Part shown: piece by piece, positions 47,040 through 59,210 of the stretch
How positions within the stretch are numbered: position 1 is the first letter of the stretch
How the letters are laid out: every line of letters begins with the position of its first letter
Source of the DNA: Ovis canadensis
Lineage: Eukaryota > Chordata > Mammalia > Artiodactyla > Bovidae
Direction: 5' to 3'
Length of the DNA: 64,000 bases
NCBI RefSeq assembly: GCF_042477335.2
Contig: NC_091245.1
Coordinates: 86,404,501 to 86,468,500 of the forward strand
The notes under the pieces: generated by a model
What the model saw: the letters and a program-made list of their open reading frames with translations, nothing else
Told to the model about the DNA's origin: nothing
The model's database searches: none
Made by a program: the position numbers and the translations under genes

Positions 47040-48554
47040 GTATATATCCAACTAAAGAAACAAAAGACCTATATATAGAAAACTATAAAACACTGATGAA
47101 AGAAATCTAAGAGGACACAAATAGATAGAGAAATATACCATGTTCATGGATTGGAAGAATCAATATAATGAAAATGAGTATATCACCCAAAGCAATCTAT
47201 AGGTTCAATGCAATCCCTATCAAGCTACCAATGGTATTTTTCACAGAACTAGATCAAATAATTTCACAATTTGTATGGAAACACAAAAAACCTCGAATAT
47301 CCAAAGCAATCTTGAGAAATTAGAATGGAACTGAAGGAATCAACCTGCCTGACTTCAGGCTCTATTACAAAGCCACAGTCATCAAGACAGTATGGTACTT
47401 GCACAAAGACAGAAATATAGATTAATGGAACCAAATAGAAAGCCCAGGGATAAATCCATGCATCTATGAACACCTTATCTTTGACAAAGAAGGCAAGAAT
47501 ATACAATGGAGAAAAGACGATCTCTTTAATACGTGGTGCTGGGAAAACTGGCCAACCACTTGTAAAAGAATGAAACTAGAACACTTTTTAACACCATACA
47601 CAAAAATAAACTCAAAATGGATTAAAGATCTAAATGTAATACCAGAAACTATAAAACTCTTAGAGGAAAACATAGGCAAAACACTCTCCGACATAAATCA
47701 CAGCAGGATCCTCTATGATCCACCTCCCAGAGTAATGGAAATAAAAGCAGAAATAAATAAATGGGACCTAATTAAACTTAAAAGCTTTTGCACAACGAAG
47801 GAAACTATAAGCAAGGTGAAAAGACAGCCTTCAGAATGGGAGAAAATAATAGCAAATGAAGCAACTGACAAAGAATTAATCTCAAAAATATACAACCAAC
47901 TCCTGAAGCTCAATTTCAGAAAAAAGAAATGACCCAATCAAAAAATGGGCCAATGAACTAAACAGACATTTCTCCAAAGAAGACATGCAGATGGCTAACA
48001 AACACTTGAAAAGATGCTCAACATCACTCATTATCAGAGAAGTGCAAATCAAAACTACAATGAGGTACCATCCAACACTGGTCAGAATGGTTGCTATCCA
48101 AAAGTCTACAAACAATAAATGCTGGAGAAGGTGTGAAGAAAAGGCAACCCTCTTACACTGTTGGTGGGAATGCAAACTAGTACAGCCACTATGGAGAACA
48201 GTGTGGAGATTCCTTAAAAAACTGGAAATAGAACTGCCATATGACCCAGCTATCCCACTGCTGGGCATACACACTGAGGAAACCAGAATTGAAAGAGAAA
48301 CCTGTACCCTAATATTCATTGCAGCACTGTTTATAATAGCCAGGACATGGAAGCAACCTAGATGTCCATCGGCAGATGAGTGGATAAGAAAGCTATGGTA
48401 CATATGCACAATGGAATATTACTCAGCCATTAAAAAGAATACATTTGAATCAGTTCTGATGAGGTGGATGAAACTGGAGCCTATTATACAGAGTGAAGTA
48501 AGTCAGAAAGAAAAACACCAATACAGTATACTAACACATATATATGGAATTTAG
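47040..48554 (+). pseudogene. L1 ORF2 C-terminal region
   Basis: The C-terminal part is open in two pieces, 47570-47932 and 47985-48554. It has [20 protein letters not shown] with the Cys/His cluster (CxxC, HCWWEC) known from L1 ORF2 ends, and [20 protein letters not shown]. Stops near 47108 and 47320 and a frame change at 47932 break it. Confidence 0.88.
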
Positions 48555-48910
48555 AAAGATGGTAATGATAACCCTATATGTGAGACAGCAAAAGAGACAC
48601 AGATGTATAGAACAGCCTTTTGGACTCTGTGGGAGAAGATGAGGGTGGGATGATTTGAGAGAATAGCATTGAAACATGTATATTATCATATGTGAAACAT
48701 ATCACCAGTCCAGGTTTGATGCATGAAACAGGGTGCTCAGGGATGTTGCACTGGGATAACCCAGAGGGATGGGATGGGAAGGGAGGTGGGAGGGGAGTTC
48801 AGGATGGGGAACACATGTACACCCATGGCTGATTCATGTCAATGTATAGCAAAGCCACTACAATATTGTAAAATAATTAGCCTCCAATTAAAATCAATAA
48901 TTTTTAAAAC

Positions 48911-49359
48911 AATTAATATTTTAAAATTTTAAATTTAAAATATTAAAATCTTAATATTTTGACTATTATAGTTTGAGTATCTATTTTTTATTTGAATAAC
49001 ATAATACAATTGCCTATTAGCAGAAAATTAGATAGATATATTCACATTTATGTATATGAGGGAATGCCATATAGGAGTAGAAATGAATGAAATTATGCAT
49101 ATCAGCATAGATAAATCTAATAATTTTGAGTGAAAGCAAATTTTAGATGATGTATACAATATATAACTATATTAAATGTTTATGGATACATTCATATACA
49201 GAAAAATATTAAAATATGCATGGGAATGAAACATTAACTTGAAGATAAGGATAACTTCTCAAGAAAGGAGAAAACAAAAGTTACTGTTTGAAGCAAAAAT
49301 GACAGTCAAATAATATGGTGAGCACAACTGATTTATTATTTTCTTTGTGAAATGCTACA
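48911..49359. other. AT-rich intergenic DNA
   Basis: Very AT-rich, with no gene or named repeat. Confidence 0.5.
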
Positions 49360-49371
49360 TGTTTAATTATT

Positions 49372-49633
49372 CCTAAGTCGCTTCAGTCATGTCCAACTCT
49401 GTTCGACCCCATAGAGGGCAGCCCATCAGACTCCGCCATCCCTGGGATTCTCCAGGCAAGAACACTGGAGTGGGTTGCCATTTCCTTCTCCAATGCATTA
49501 AAGTGAAAAGTGAAAGTGAAGTCGCTCAGTCGTGTCCAACTCTTTGTGACCCCACGGACTGTAGCCTACCAGCCTCCTTCATCCATGGGATTTTCCAGGC
49601 AAGAGTACTGGAGTAGGTTGCCACTGCCTTCTC
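49372..49633 (-). mobile_element. Dimeric Bov-A SINE with target-site duplication
   Basis: Two reversed bodies are joined by the AAAGTGAAAAGTGAAAGTGA linker. A perfect 12-bp duplication TGTTTAATTATT flanks it at 49360-49371 and 49634-49645. Confidence 0.93.
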
Positions 49634-49667
49634 TGTTTAATTATTAAGTATATTTTTATATATATGG

Positions 49668-49870
49668 GCTTCCCTAGTGGCCCAGCAGTAAAGAATCCAC
49701 CTGTAATGCAGGAGACATGGATTCATACCCTGGGTGGGGAAGATCCTCTGGAGGAGGACATGGAAACCCACTCTAGTATTCTTGCGTGGAGAATCCCATG
49801 GACAGAGGAGCCTGGTAGGTTACACTCCATAGGGTTGCAAAGAGTCAGACATAACTGAAGCAACTGAGCT
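49668..49870 (+). mobile_element. Bov-tA SINE
   Basis: This is a full-length copy starting GGGCTTCCCTAGTGGCCCAG, between TATATA-rich flanks. Confidence 0.9.
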
Positions 49871-49886
49871 ATATATTTATGTATAG

Positions 49887-49976
49887 GGCTTCCCAGGCAG
49901 CGCTGGTGGTAAAGAACCTGCCTACCAATGCAGGAGATTAAAGAGACTTTAGTTCAATTCCTGAATCAGAAAGACC
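49887..49976 (+). mobile_element. tRNA-head half of a Bov-tA SINE
   Basis: Only the tRNA-Glu-derived head is present (GGGCTTCCCAGGCAGCGCTG to ATTCCTGAATCAGAAAGACC). The Bov-A body and tail are missing. Confidence 0.8.
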
Positions 49977-50840
49977 CCCTTATATATATACTTAAAGATG
50001 GAACCAATTTCCCTTTTTTTACTCAGACTGGCAAACCTGATCATGGGAGCATTCAATAAATAAAAGATATTAATTTAGAAATAACTGTTCCCATTTAAAA
50101 TATTCATGTTTTGATAATATTAATATTTTCCAAACAACCCACAATTTAAATTGATGTTTGAATATCTGTATCAAGGATAGAGAACAAAAACCTAATTTCT
50201 ATTATTTAACAAAGACCTAGTGATAATTGAGGAAATTCATAGACACAGTCAAGATTTCTGAGGGAATTTGTACCTGTGGCAATCTTGAATTAAATGGCAG
50301 GTCTGGTAGTGTTTCTTATTTATCTTATTAGTAACAAGAGAAGGAGTGTTTTGGCTTCTGTATATTAAATAGGAAGATAACGTATGTTTTCTATAATACC
50401 TATCACATAGTAGTTATTAACTACTATATTAACATTTTACATCTATCTATCCCTCCCTTTCAATTTTGATGCTTGAAAAAATTGTGATTTTTATATATGT
50501 GTTGCGTTGTATCATATTTATGCATGTATATGTGTGTGTAGGTATATAACATGTTGGCATCCATATCTATACATACATACATACATGTAAATATTTATTG
50601 TCTTACTTTATGGTTAAGTGGAATAAAACACATGCCTGCCTATAGAACATTTATTACATTTTTTCCTTTACTCCAAGAGCTCTTCAGAAACCAATTCAAT
50701 GATTTGTTATAGTCCTTGGCAGAATAGATCCACTTTCTCATTTTCTGTTTTCCTTGTCTTTATAGACAACATAGTGGGATTAAACCTGTTTTGAACAGCC
50801 TGGGGTTAGACTTTTCATGTCCACATATAACCTTTGGTTT
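49977..50840. other. Intergenic DNA, nothing recognised
   Basis: No gene or named repeat. A short ATACATACATAC run lies near 50570-50585. Confidence 0.5.
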
Positions 50841-50854
50841 AAAATCGAGATAGA

Positions 50855-52243
50855 CAAGAATATACAATGGAGTAAAGACAATCTCTTTAACAAGTGGTGC
50901 TGGGAAAACTGGTCAACCACTTGTAAAAGAATGAAACTAGATCACTTTCTAACACCGCACACAAAAATAAACTCAAAATGGATTAAAGATCTAAATGTAA
51001 GATCAGAAACTATAAAACTCCTAGAGGAGAACATAGGCAAAACACTCTCAGACATACATCACAGCAGGATCCTCTATGATCCACCTCCCAGAATTCTGGA
51101 AATAAAAGCAAAAATAAACAAATGGGATCTAATTAAAATTAAAAGCTTCTGCACAACAAAGGAAAATATAAGCAAGGTGAAAAGACAGCCTTCTGAATGG
51201 GAGAAAATAATAGCAAATGAAGCAACTGACAAACAACTAATCTCAAAAATATACAAGCAACTTATGCAGCTCAATTCCAGAAAAATAAACGACCCAATCA
51301 AAAAATGGGCCAAAGAACTAAACAGACATTTCTCCAAAGAAGACATACGAATGGCTAACAAACACATGAAAAGATGCTCAACATCACTCATTATTAGAGA
51401 AATGCAAATCAAAACCAAAATGAGGTACCACTTCACACCAGTCAGAATGGCTGCGATCCAAAAATCTGCAAGCAATAAATGCTGGAGAGGGTGTGGAGAA
51501 AAGGGAACCCTCCTACACTGTTGGTGGGAATGCAAACTAGTACAGCCACTATGGAGAACAGTGTGGAGATTCCTTAAAAAATTGCAAATAGAACTACCTT
51601 ATGACCCAGCAATCCCACTGCTGGGCATACACACCAAGGAAACCAGAATGGAAAGAGACACATGTACCCCAATGTTCATCACAGCACTGTTTATAATAGC
51701 CAGGACGTGGAAACAACCTAGATGTCCATCAGCAGATGAATGGATAAGAAAGCTGTGGTACATATACACAATGGAGTATTACTCAGCCGTTAAAAAGAAT
51801 TCATTTGAATCAGTTCTTGAATCAGTTCTGATGAGATGGATGAAACTGGAGCCAATTATACAGAGTGAAGTAAGCCAGAAAGAAAAACACCAATACAGTA
51901 TACTAACACATATATATGGAATTTAGGAAGAATGCAATGACGACCCTGTGTGCAAGACAGGAAAAAAGACACAGATGTGTATAACGGAGTTTTGGACTCA
52001 GAGGGAGAGGGAGAGGGTGGGATGATTTGGGAGAATGGCATTCTAACATGTATACTATCATATAAGAATTGAATCGCCAGTCTATGTCTGACGCAGGATA
52101 CAGCATGCTTGGGGCTGGTGCATGGGGATGACCCAGAGAGATGTTGTGGGGAGGGAGGTGGGAGGGGGGTTCATGTTTGGGAACGCATGTAAGAATTAAA
52201 GATTTTAAAATTTAAAAAATAAAAAACTGAAAAAAAAAGAAAA
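50855..52243 (+). mobile_element. Young 5'-truncated ruminant L1 with perfect target-site duplication
   Basis: A 14-bp duplication AAAATCGAGATAGA flanks it at 50841-50854 and 52244-52257, identical on both sides. The body is the ORF2 C-terminus and 3' UTR, ending in an A-rich tail. The ORF2 part is open to its natural stop at 51926 and has [20 protein letters not shown]. An in-frame 12-bp duplication lies at 51806-51829. Confidence 0.95.
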
Positions 52244-52257
52244 AAAATCGAGATAGA

Positions 52258-53077
52258 AATTTATAACTCTGTATCAGTTTTAGATGTACAACATAGTAAT
52301 TCACAATTTTTAAAGTTATATTCCATTTATAGTTATTAAAATGTTGGCTATAGTTATATATAATCTTTTATATATTGTGTTGCATATAGTATGTAGAAAT
52401 ACTTCTATCTCTATTAATAAACAAAATAAATGGAAGATACATAAACTCACAGGTTAAAATCAGACAGACCATTTATCCAAATCCAGGAATATGGAATGTA
52501 CATAACAACAGTTCCAGTTAATATGCCATGCTGTCATTCATAAATCTTATTCTAAAATATAGAGGAAAAAAATTATGGCAAAATACTTTAAATGCTTCAG
52601 ATCTATTGAAGCATTTATTTTGCCATATGTCATTGCTTTAAATCAATACCTGATCTTTATAATCTGCAGGGTTATTAAGGGATCCAGCTTTTTTCCTCTA
52701 TATTTTAGAAGAAAAGGTCATTTAAAAGACCTCAATTTCTAACAGTTTTAACTACAGAAGCATGGTGCCATATTAATTTCACATAAGGCACTTGCTTGAT
52801 TTTAATCTTATTTATGTGAATTTTAGAGCTGAATTATTGATTAGAATCCTATTAATAAATTCTATTAAGAAAAATTGGGACTATGACTAAAAAATGGCTT
52901 CTTTTTTCTTACTCATATTTATGTTCTTTGTGTATTTAATTTTCATTTTTAGGAAATTTAACTAAACAACTTAATTCAATCATTACTAGTTTGTTAAGTG
53001 CCCTATCTCAGGTAGCCTATCCTTATCCTATAATAAGGAAGTGAAATTCCTCTAATTTCACAGAAAATTAAATCAAG
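52258..53077. other. Intergenic DNA, nothing recognised
   Basis: AT-rich, no gene or named repeat. AAAAAGGTCATTTAAAAGAC-type words near 52720 and two CTCTATATTTTAGA(A)-like words of opposite orientation (about 52553 and 52698) were seen. Confidence 0.5.
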
Positions 53078-54213
53078 GATCATGGAAAAAGCAAGAGAGT
53101 TCCAGAAAAACATCTATTTCTGCTTTATTGACTATGCCAAAGCCTTTGACTGTGTGGATCACAATAAACTGTGGAAAATTCTGAAAGAGATGGGAATCCC
53201 AGACCACCTAACCTGCCTCTTGAGAAATCTGTATGCAGGCCAGGAAGCAACAGTTAGAACTGGACATGGAACAACAGACTGGTTCCAAATAGGAAAAGGA
53301 GTATGTCAAGGCTGTATATTGTCACCCTGCTTATTTAACTTAATATGCAGAGTACATCATGAGAAACGCTGGACTGGAAGAAACACTAGCTGGAATCAAG
53401 ATTGCCGGGAGAAATATCAATCACCTCAGATATGCAGGTGATACCACCCTTATGGCAGAAAGTGAAGAGGAACTAAAAAGCCTCTTGATGAAAGTGAAAG
53501 AGGAGAGTGGAAAAGTTGGCTTAAAGCTCAACATTCAGAAAACGAAGATCATGGCATCCGGTCCCATCACTCCATGGGAAATAGATGGAGAAACAGTGGA
53601 AACAGTGTCAGACTTTATTTGGGGGGGCTCCAAAATCACTGCAGATGGTGACTGCAGCCATGAAATTAAAAGACGCTTACTCCTTGGAAGAAAAATTATG
53701 ACCAACCTAGATAGCATATTCAAAAGCAGAGACATTACTTTGCCGACTAAGGTCCGTTTAGTCAAGGCTATGGTTTTTCCAGTGGTCATGTATGGATGTG
53801 AGAGTTGGACTGTGAAGAAGGTTGAGCGCCGAAGAATGGATGCTTTTGAACTGTGGTGTTGGAGATGACTCATGAGAGTCCCTTGGACTTCAAGGATATC
53901 CAACCAGTCCATTCTGAAGGAGATTAGCCCTGGGATTTCTTTGGAAGGAATGATGCTGAAGCTGAAACTCCAGTACTTTGGCCACCTCATGGGAAGAGTT
54001 GACTCATTGGAAAGACTCTGATGCTTGGAGGGACTGGGGGCAGGAGGAGAAGGGGATGACTGAGGATGAGATGGCTGGATGGCATCACTGACTTGATGGA
54101 TGTGAGTCTGAGTGAACTCTGGGAGTTGGTGATGGACAGGGAGGCCTGGCGTGCTGCAATTCATGGGGTCGCAAAGAGTTGGACACGACTGAGTGACTGA
54201 ACTGAACTGAACA
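53078..54213 (+). mobile_element. BovB LINE, RT domain to 3' end
   Basis: It has EKAREFQKNIYFCFIDYAKA (motif A), GVCQGCILSPCLFN (motif B), and RYAGDTTLMAESEEE, where the second residue of YADD's Asp pair region reads Gly (YAGD). It is open for 169 residues at 53359-53868 and ends in GAACTGAACTGAAC. It has the G-run form (FIWGGSK). Confidence 0.93.
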
Positions 54214-54654
54214 GAAAAAAACAATATCAATCATTCTTTTGAGTTTTAATACTTTTCATAGTAACAGTAGGTTTTAACTAAATATTAATAACCTTGAAAA
54301 GTTAGACCAATTCAAGTTAGAGTAATGAAAATCTATAATCTATAAAATGACAGAAATATCTGTGTCCTATAAAATGCTTGAAAAGAGGATATATTTGTTG
54401 ATCCAATACAGTTACTAGTTACTGGTTATAATATAAGCTATACTGTGTAGTTTATATTTCATCAAATCACAATTTTAGAGTCAATTTTGTCTTTAGAATG
54501 TAGTTATGCATACAATCTTAAAATATCTTTGGCTTATTTGCTTTCAACAGAAATTAAGAAGAAGCAAAATACAGAACAACCAAAAGGAAAATAAGAATAC
54601 ATTCATCTTTCACATAAGTTTAAATTTTCAAAGAGGGCAGGTTTCCAGTTGCCT
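54214..54654. other. Intergenic DNA, nothing recognised
   Basis: No gene or named repeat. Confidence 0.5.
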
Positions 54655-55020
54655 TCCTTTATTTTTTTTTATTGAAGTATAGTTTATTTACCATGTTGTG
54701 TTAGTTTCTGGTGTATAGCAAAGTGATCTAGTTATTTCTTATTATCAATAAGAATATGAAAGTGATTTCTTTCATATTCTTTTCCTTTATGGTTTATTAT
54801 AGGATATTGAATATAGTTCCCTACACTAGTTTATATACAGTAGTATATATTTGTTAATCCCAAACTCCTAATTTATCTTTTCACCCATTTCCCTTTCAGT
54901 AATCGTGAATTTGTTTCCTTTGTCTGTGAGTCTGTTTCTATTTTGTAAATAAGTTCATTCATATCATTTTTTTAGATTCCACATATAAGTGATATCACAG
55001 GATATTTGCCTTTGTCTAAT
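54655..55020 (-). mobile_element. L1 3' end, antisense, left of a BovB
   Basis: The reverse complement is an L1 3' UTR and ORF2 end (TTCCACATATAAGTGATATC). It resumes at 56826 after a BovB insertion, with about 200 bp of L1 consensus lost. Confidence 0.78.
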
Positions 55021-55360
55021 AAGCACAAGCTGGAATCAAGATTGCCGGGAGAAATATCAATCATCTCAGATATGCAGATGACACCACTCTTATGGCAGAA
55101 AGTGAAGAGGAAATAAAAAGCCTCTTGATGAAAGTGAAAGTGGAGAGTGAAAAAGTTGGCTTAAAGCTCAACATTCAGATAACGAAGATCATGGCATCTG
55201 GTCCCATCACTTCATGGGAAATAGATGGGGAAACAGTGGAAACAGTGTCAGACTTTATTTTTGGGGGCTCCAAAATCACTGCAGATGGTGATTGCAGCCA
55301 TGAAATTAAAAGATGCTTACTCCTTGGAAGAAAAGTCATGACCAACCTAGATAGCATACT

Positions 55361-55636
55361 GGGAGAAGGCCATAGCACCCCACTCCAGTACTCTTGCCTG
55401 GCAAATCTCATGGACGGAGGAGCCTGGTGGGCTGCCATCCATGTGGTCACGAAGAGTCGGACACGACTGAGAGACTTCACTTTGACTTTTCACTTTCATG
55501 CATTGGAGAAGGAAATGGCAACCCACTCCAGTGTTCTTGCCTGGAGAATCCCAGGGACGGGGGAGCCTGGTGGGCTGCTGTCTATGGGGTCGCACAGAGT
55601 CGGACATGACTGAAGCGACTTAGCAGCAGCAGCAGC
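55361..55636 (+). mobile_element. Dimeric Bov-A SINE inside BovB
   Basis: Two bodies and a (CAG)n tail. AGATAGCATACT (55349-55360) and AGATAGCATATT (55637-55648) form the 12-bp duplication with one change. Confidence 0.92.
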
Positions 55637-55716
55637 AGATAGCATATTGAAAAGCAGAGACATTACTATGCCAACAAAGGTCCACCTAGTCAAGGCTACG
55701 GTTTTTCCAGTGGTCA

Positions 55717-55771
55717 GTCGCAAAGAGTCGGACACGACTGAGCAACTGAACTGAACTGAACTGAACTGTAC
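55717..55771 (+). mobile_element. 55-bp Bov tail insert inside BovB
   Basis: The BovB sense sequence CCAGTGGTCA should continue TGTATGGATG. Instead there are 55 bp of a Bov-type 3' tail (GTCGCAAAGAGTCGGACACG to four or so GAACT units). Confidence 0.85.
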
Positions 55772-55855
55772 TGTATGGATGTGAGAGTTTGACTGTAAAG
55801 AAAGCCGAGTGCCGAAGAATTGATGCTTTCGAACTGTGGTGTTGGAGAAGACTCT

Positions 55856-56470
55856 TTTTTTTTTTTTTTTACTTTATTTTACTTTACAATACTGTATTGG
55901 TTTTGCTATACATTGACATGAATCTGCCACGGGTGTATACAAGCTCCCAATCCTGAATCCCCCTCTCACCTCCCACCCAATATCATCTCTCTGGATCATC
56001 CCCATGCACCAGCCCCAAGCATCCTGTATCCTGTATTGAACATAGACTGGCGCTTTGTTTCTTACATGATAGTATACATGTTTCAATGCCATTCTCCCAG
56101 ATCATCCCACCCTCTCCTTCTCCCTCAGAGTCCAAAAGTTCATTCTATACATCTGTGTCTCTTTTGCTGTCTCGCATACAGGGTCATCATTACCATCTTT
56201 CTAAATTCCATATATATGTGTCAGTATACTGTATTGGTGTTTTTCTTTCTGGCTTACTTCACTCTGTATAATCGGCTCCAGTTTCATCCATCTCAGTAGA
56301 ACTGATTCAAATGTATTCTTTTTGATGGCTGAGTAATACTCCATTGTGTATATGTACCACAGCTTTCTTATCCATTCATCTGCTGATGGACATCTAGGTT
56401 GTTTCCATGTCCTGGCTATTATAAACAGTGCTTTATGACCCAGCAATCCCACTGCTGGGCATACACACCG
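55856..56470 (-). mobile_element. Ruminant L1 3' end with 5' inversion, inside BovB
   Basis: A T run marks the antisense poly(A). The antisense L1 body runs to about 56430. The last part (56432-56470, TATGACCCAGCAATCCCACT onward) is in sense orientation and comes from just upstream in the L1. A 13-bp perfect duplication TGGAGAAGACTCT flanks the whole at 55843-55855 and 56471-56483. Confidence 0.93.
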
Positions 56471-56825
56471 TGGAGAAGACTCTTGAGAGTCCCTTGGACT
56501 GCAAGGAGATCCAACCAGTCCATTCTGAAGGAGATCAGCCCTGGAATTTCTTTGGAGGGAATGATGCTGAAGCTGAAACTCCAGTACTTTGGCCACCTCA
56601 TGCGAAGAGTTGACTCATTGGAAAAGACCCTGATGCTGGGAGGGATTGGGGGCAGGAGGAGAAGGGGACGACCGAGGATGAGATGGCTGGATGGCATCAC
56701 TGACTCAATGGACATGAATCTGAGTGAACTCTGGGAGTTGGTGATGGACAGGGAGGCCTGGCGTGCTGTAATTCATGGGGTTGCAAAGAGTTGGACACGA
56801 CTGAGTGACTGAACTGAACTGAACT

Positions 56826-56960
56826 GAATGGACATTAGAGTCTATGTATCTTTTTGAATAGAGTTTTCTCCGAATACATGCCCAAGAGTGGGAGTGCTGG
56901 ACCATATGGCAACTCCATTTTTACTCTTTTAAGGAATCTCCATACTGCACTAACCTTTCT
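56826..56960 (-). mobile_element. L1 antisense, right of the BovB
   Basis: TGTATCTTTTTGAATAGAG and CCAAGAGTGGGAGTGCTGGA are antisense L1 ORF2 sequence, continuing the copy at 54655-55020. Confidence 0.75.
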
Positions 56961-58435
56961 TTATTCTTGAATTGAACTTTAAAACGCAGTGTAAAGGATA
57001 GGAAATCTATATTAACTCATTTCGTAATCCATAATTCATTGCCTTTAAAAAAAACATAAATTCAACTACAAGGGCTCTCAAGCTTTTCTGATTTGCTTTG
57101 TTTACAGTGGTAACTTTCTTGTACTATTTGGCAATATTAAGAACCAAGAGTAAGCTAAAAATGTCTGTATCCATTAATAAGAGTGCTCAGTAAATTAAAA
57201 AAAAAAAAAAGAGTGCTCAGTAAGGGAGCAGTAGGTCACAAGTATTCCATTAGAACACTGAGGTATTCTGATGCCATGGAATTCTATGTAGGACTTTCTA
57301 TTTTGTTTTATTCAGTCTGAAAAAGGAAATGAAGCTCAAGCATCATGTTTTCCTATTAATTATAATTTATAATTTTTAATGCCTTGGTTTTCTTTAATGC
57401 TTTCAGACAGATTTACAATATGTATGTAAAACAATGTTGGTTTTTTAATCTATAAAGTAGAAAATGCTGAAAAACTTCAAAATATTCCAATTTTATTCTA
57501 TGACAAAAATTATATTAGGTTAATAATATAATTATGTTATATTAGGTAATATAAATTGCATTTTAATCCACTTAAATGCAAATTTCTGTTTAGTGTTCAT
57601 TAAACTGTTGAGAAGCTTAAATGGGTTTTATGAAAATTAAACATCTTAATTTATCAAGAACTTAATAAACTTTAATTCTGGCTTACATAAAATTAAAATT
57701 TAATATTTAAGTCTAATTTATATGTTTATCTTTTTGGAAAATAGATACATCATATTTTAATACAGATCTCTTGAAGTTTAATGAGAAAGCAAAGACATGT
57801 TCATGCTTATAAATGTACATAAAATGATAGTTCAGGACTTCATTTTTATGCTATTCCCAAGAGTGGTTTTACTGATTCGTAAACCATACGGCTTATGCAA
57901 ACTGAAGGAAACAACTTTAAGAAAGTTGGAGTCACGCCTCTGAAAAATCCTGTCACTCCTTGTCTTTTATAAATTTTATAAAAGACGCTAATCATATTTA
58001 GCTGTGGAACTCCTAGAAAATGAAAGGGAAGGGGAAAATCAAGTTAATTTGATGTTTTAGCTTTCTTTCAAACACTGACTCAGGAAAAACATGCTAAAAT
58101 AGGTAATAAAATACAATTAATTAAATTATTTCACAAGCAGTCCCAAAGAATCATCTCTGATTCATAGTATTATGTACATAATCAGAGACTCTAATGGAAT
58201 GATTTGATGCTCATCTCTATTTAATTTTCTTTAATTTTAGGAACAAATTCTGTCCACTGGAAGTGAAATTTACTTGTAATTATCATAGACTTATAATTTT
58301 TAAAGACTATCCGGACATATAGAGGTATCTGATTCAGTATCTCATGCCTTAAGAACATCTCAAAGTCAGAAACAAATTCAAATGTGTTTCTCATTTGATA
58401 TTTTTCTCAGGAAATGATTCCACCATTCATGTAGC
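56961..58435. other. AT-rich intergenic DNA
   Basis: No gene or named repeat. It contains the A-run footprint at 57179-57223. Confidence 0.5.
57179..57223 (+). repeat. 15-bp direct repeats around a poly(A) stretch
   Basis: AAGAGTGCTCAGTAA occurs at 57179-57193 and 57209-57223, separated by 15 bases (ATT followed by A12). It has the form of a target-site duplication around a bare poly(A) tail. Confidence 0.9.
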
Positions 58436-59210
58436 TGTTGAAACTGGAAATCTGAAAGGCATCCATGACATTTCCCTCATGTTACATATCCAAACCAATG
58501 CCCATCAATTTTACCCTCTAAATATCTCTCAAATTCATCCATTTACTTCCATGTCCACTGACATGCCTCCAGCCTTCAAACGACCAGCAATCTTCTCTAA
58601 ACTATTGGCATAATCACCTCCTTCATTTTTTCCTGCATACTTTAACCAGAGAGAACTATTAAAGATGCAAATCTGATTATGTTACTGTCCTGCTTCAGTA
58701 ATTTTCCATTATGCTTAAATATAGTATGCTGCAGCCTCTGTTTCCATTTCCCACCTAACTTGTTAACCATTCCCTTGCTTTCTGCACTCCAGCCTTACAT
58801 CCTATTCAGTTTCTCAAATGTCTTTTTGCTTTTCCCTCTTCAAACTAGTACACTGGCTTTTCCCTTTGCTTGAAAGTAACTGCCCCCATCGTTGCATATT
58901 TTACCCCACTTCAGCCTTCAGTTCTCAGTCTAAGCAACACTTCTGGGAGGAAGTTTTTTCAGATCTGCCTTAGATTCCACCTTCCCCATATAGTCTTTAG
59001 AGAACTTCACTTTTCTTTTGTAGCTGTTATCAAAGTTTATATGTGTGAATTTTTAATTAACAGCCATCTTCCCTATAGGGTTACCAGTTTCATGAGAGCA
59101 GGGACCAATGTTTCTTTTCCTTACTCAAACATCACCTGCATTGCACATTACAGCGTTGGCAACATTCTCAAACTCTCCAGTTATCATTTTTCTCCCTAAT
59201 CTTACATCAT
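58436..59210 (+). repeat. L2 LINE 3' end
   Basis: The L2 3' end is readable: ACTTCCATGTCCACTGACAT, then TTACTGTCCTGCTTCAGTAA, then AGCAACACTTCTGGGAGGAA, then CATGAGAGCAGGGACCAATG. It is diverged, as expected for this old family. Confidence 0.8.

Larger units (their letters stand above)
43270..48910 (+). mobile_element. Nearly complete ruminant L1 LINE
   Basis: The element is about 5.6 kb long. It has part of the 5' UTR, ORF1 (43778-44707), ORF2 (from about 44758) and a 3' UTR ending near 48910. The exact 5' limit and target-site duplications were not found. It is inactive: ORF1 has one stop and ORF2 several stops and frame changes. It is the most complete transposon in the window. Confidence 0.85.
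55021..56825 (+). mobile_element. BovB LINE interrupted by a SINE, a short BovB-tail insert and an L1
   Basis: BovB pieces are 55021-55360, 55637-55716, 55772-55855 and 56471-56825. They encode MAESEEEIKSLLMKVKVESE, then DITMPTKVHLVKATVF-type sequence, then [20 protein letters not shown]. The copy has the G-run form. Confidence 0.92.

Noticed and set aside
53535..54230. 231-residue minus-strand open frame
   Set aside because: It is the antisense shadow of a BovB copy. The same antisense peptide pattern recurs at every BovB in the window.
58395..58613. Short open frame with an ankyrin-like look (STIHVAVETGNLKGIH)
   Set aside because: The DNA aligns by eye with L2 LINE sequence that continues to 59210, and no flanking repeat units or splice-linked exons were seen. 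The resemblance is chance.
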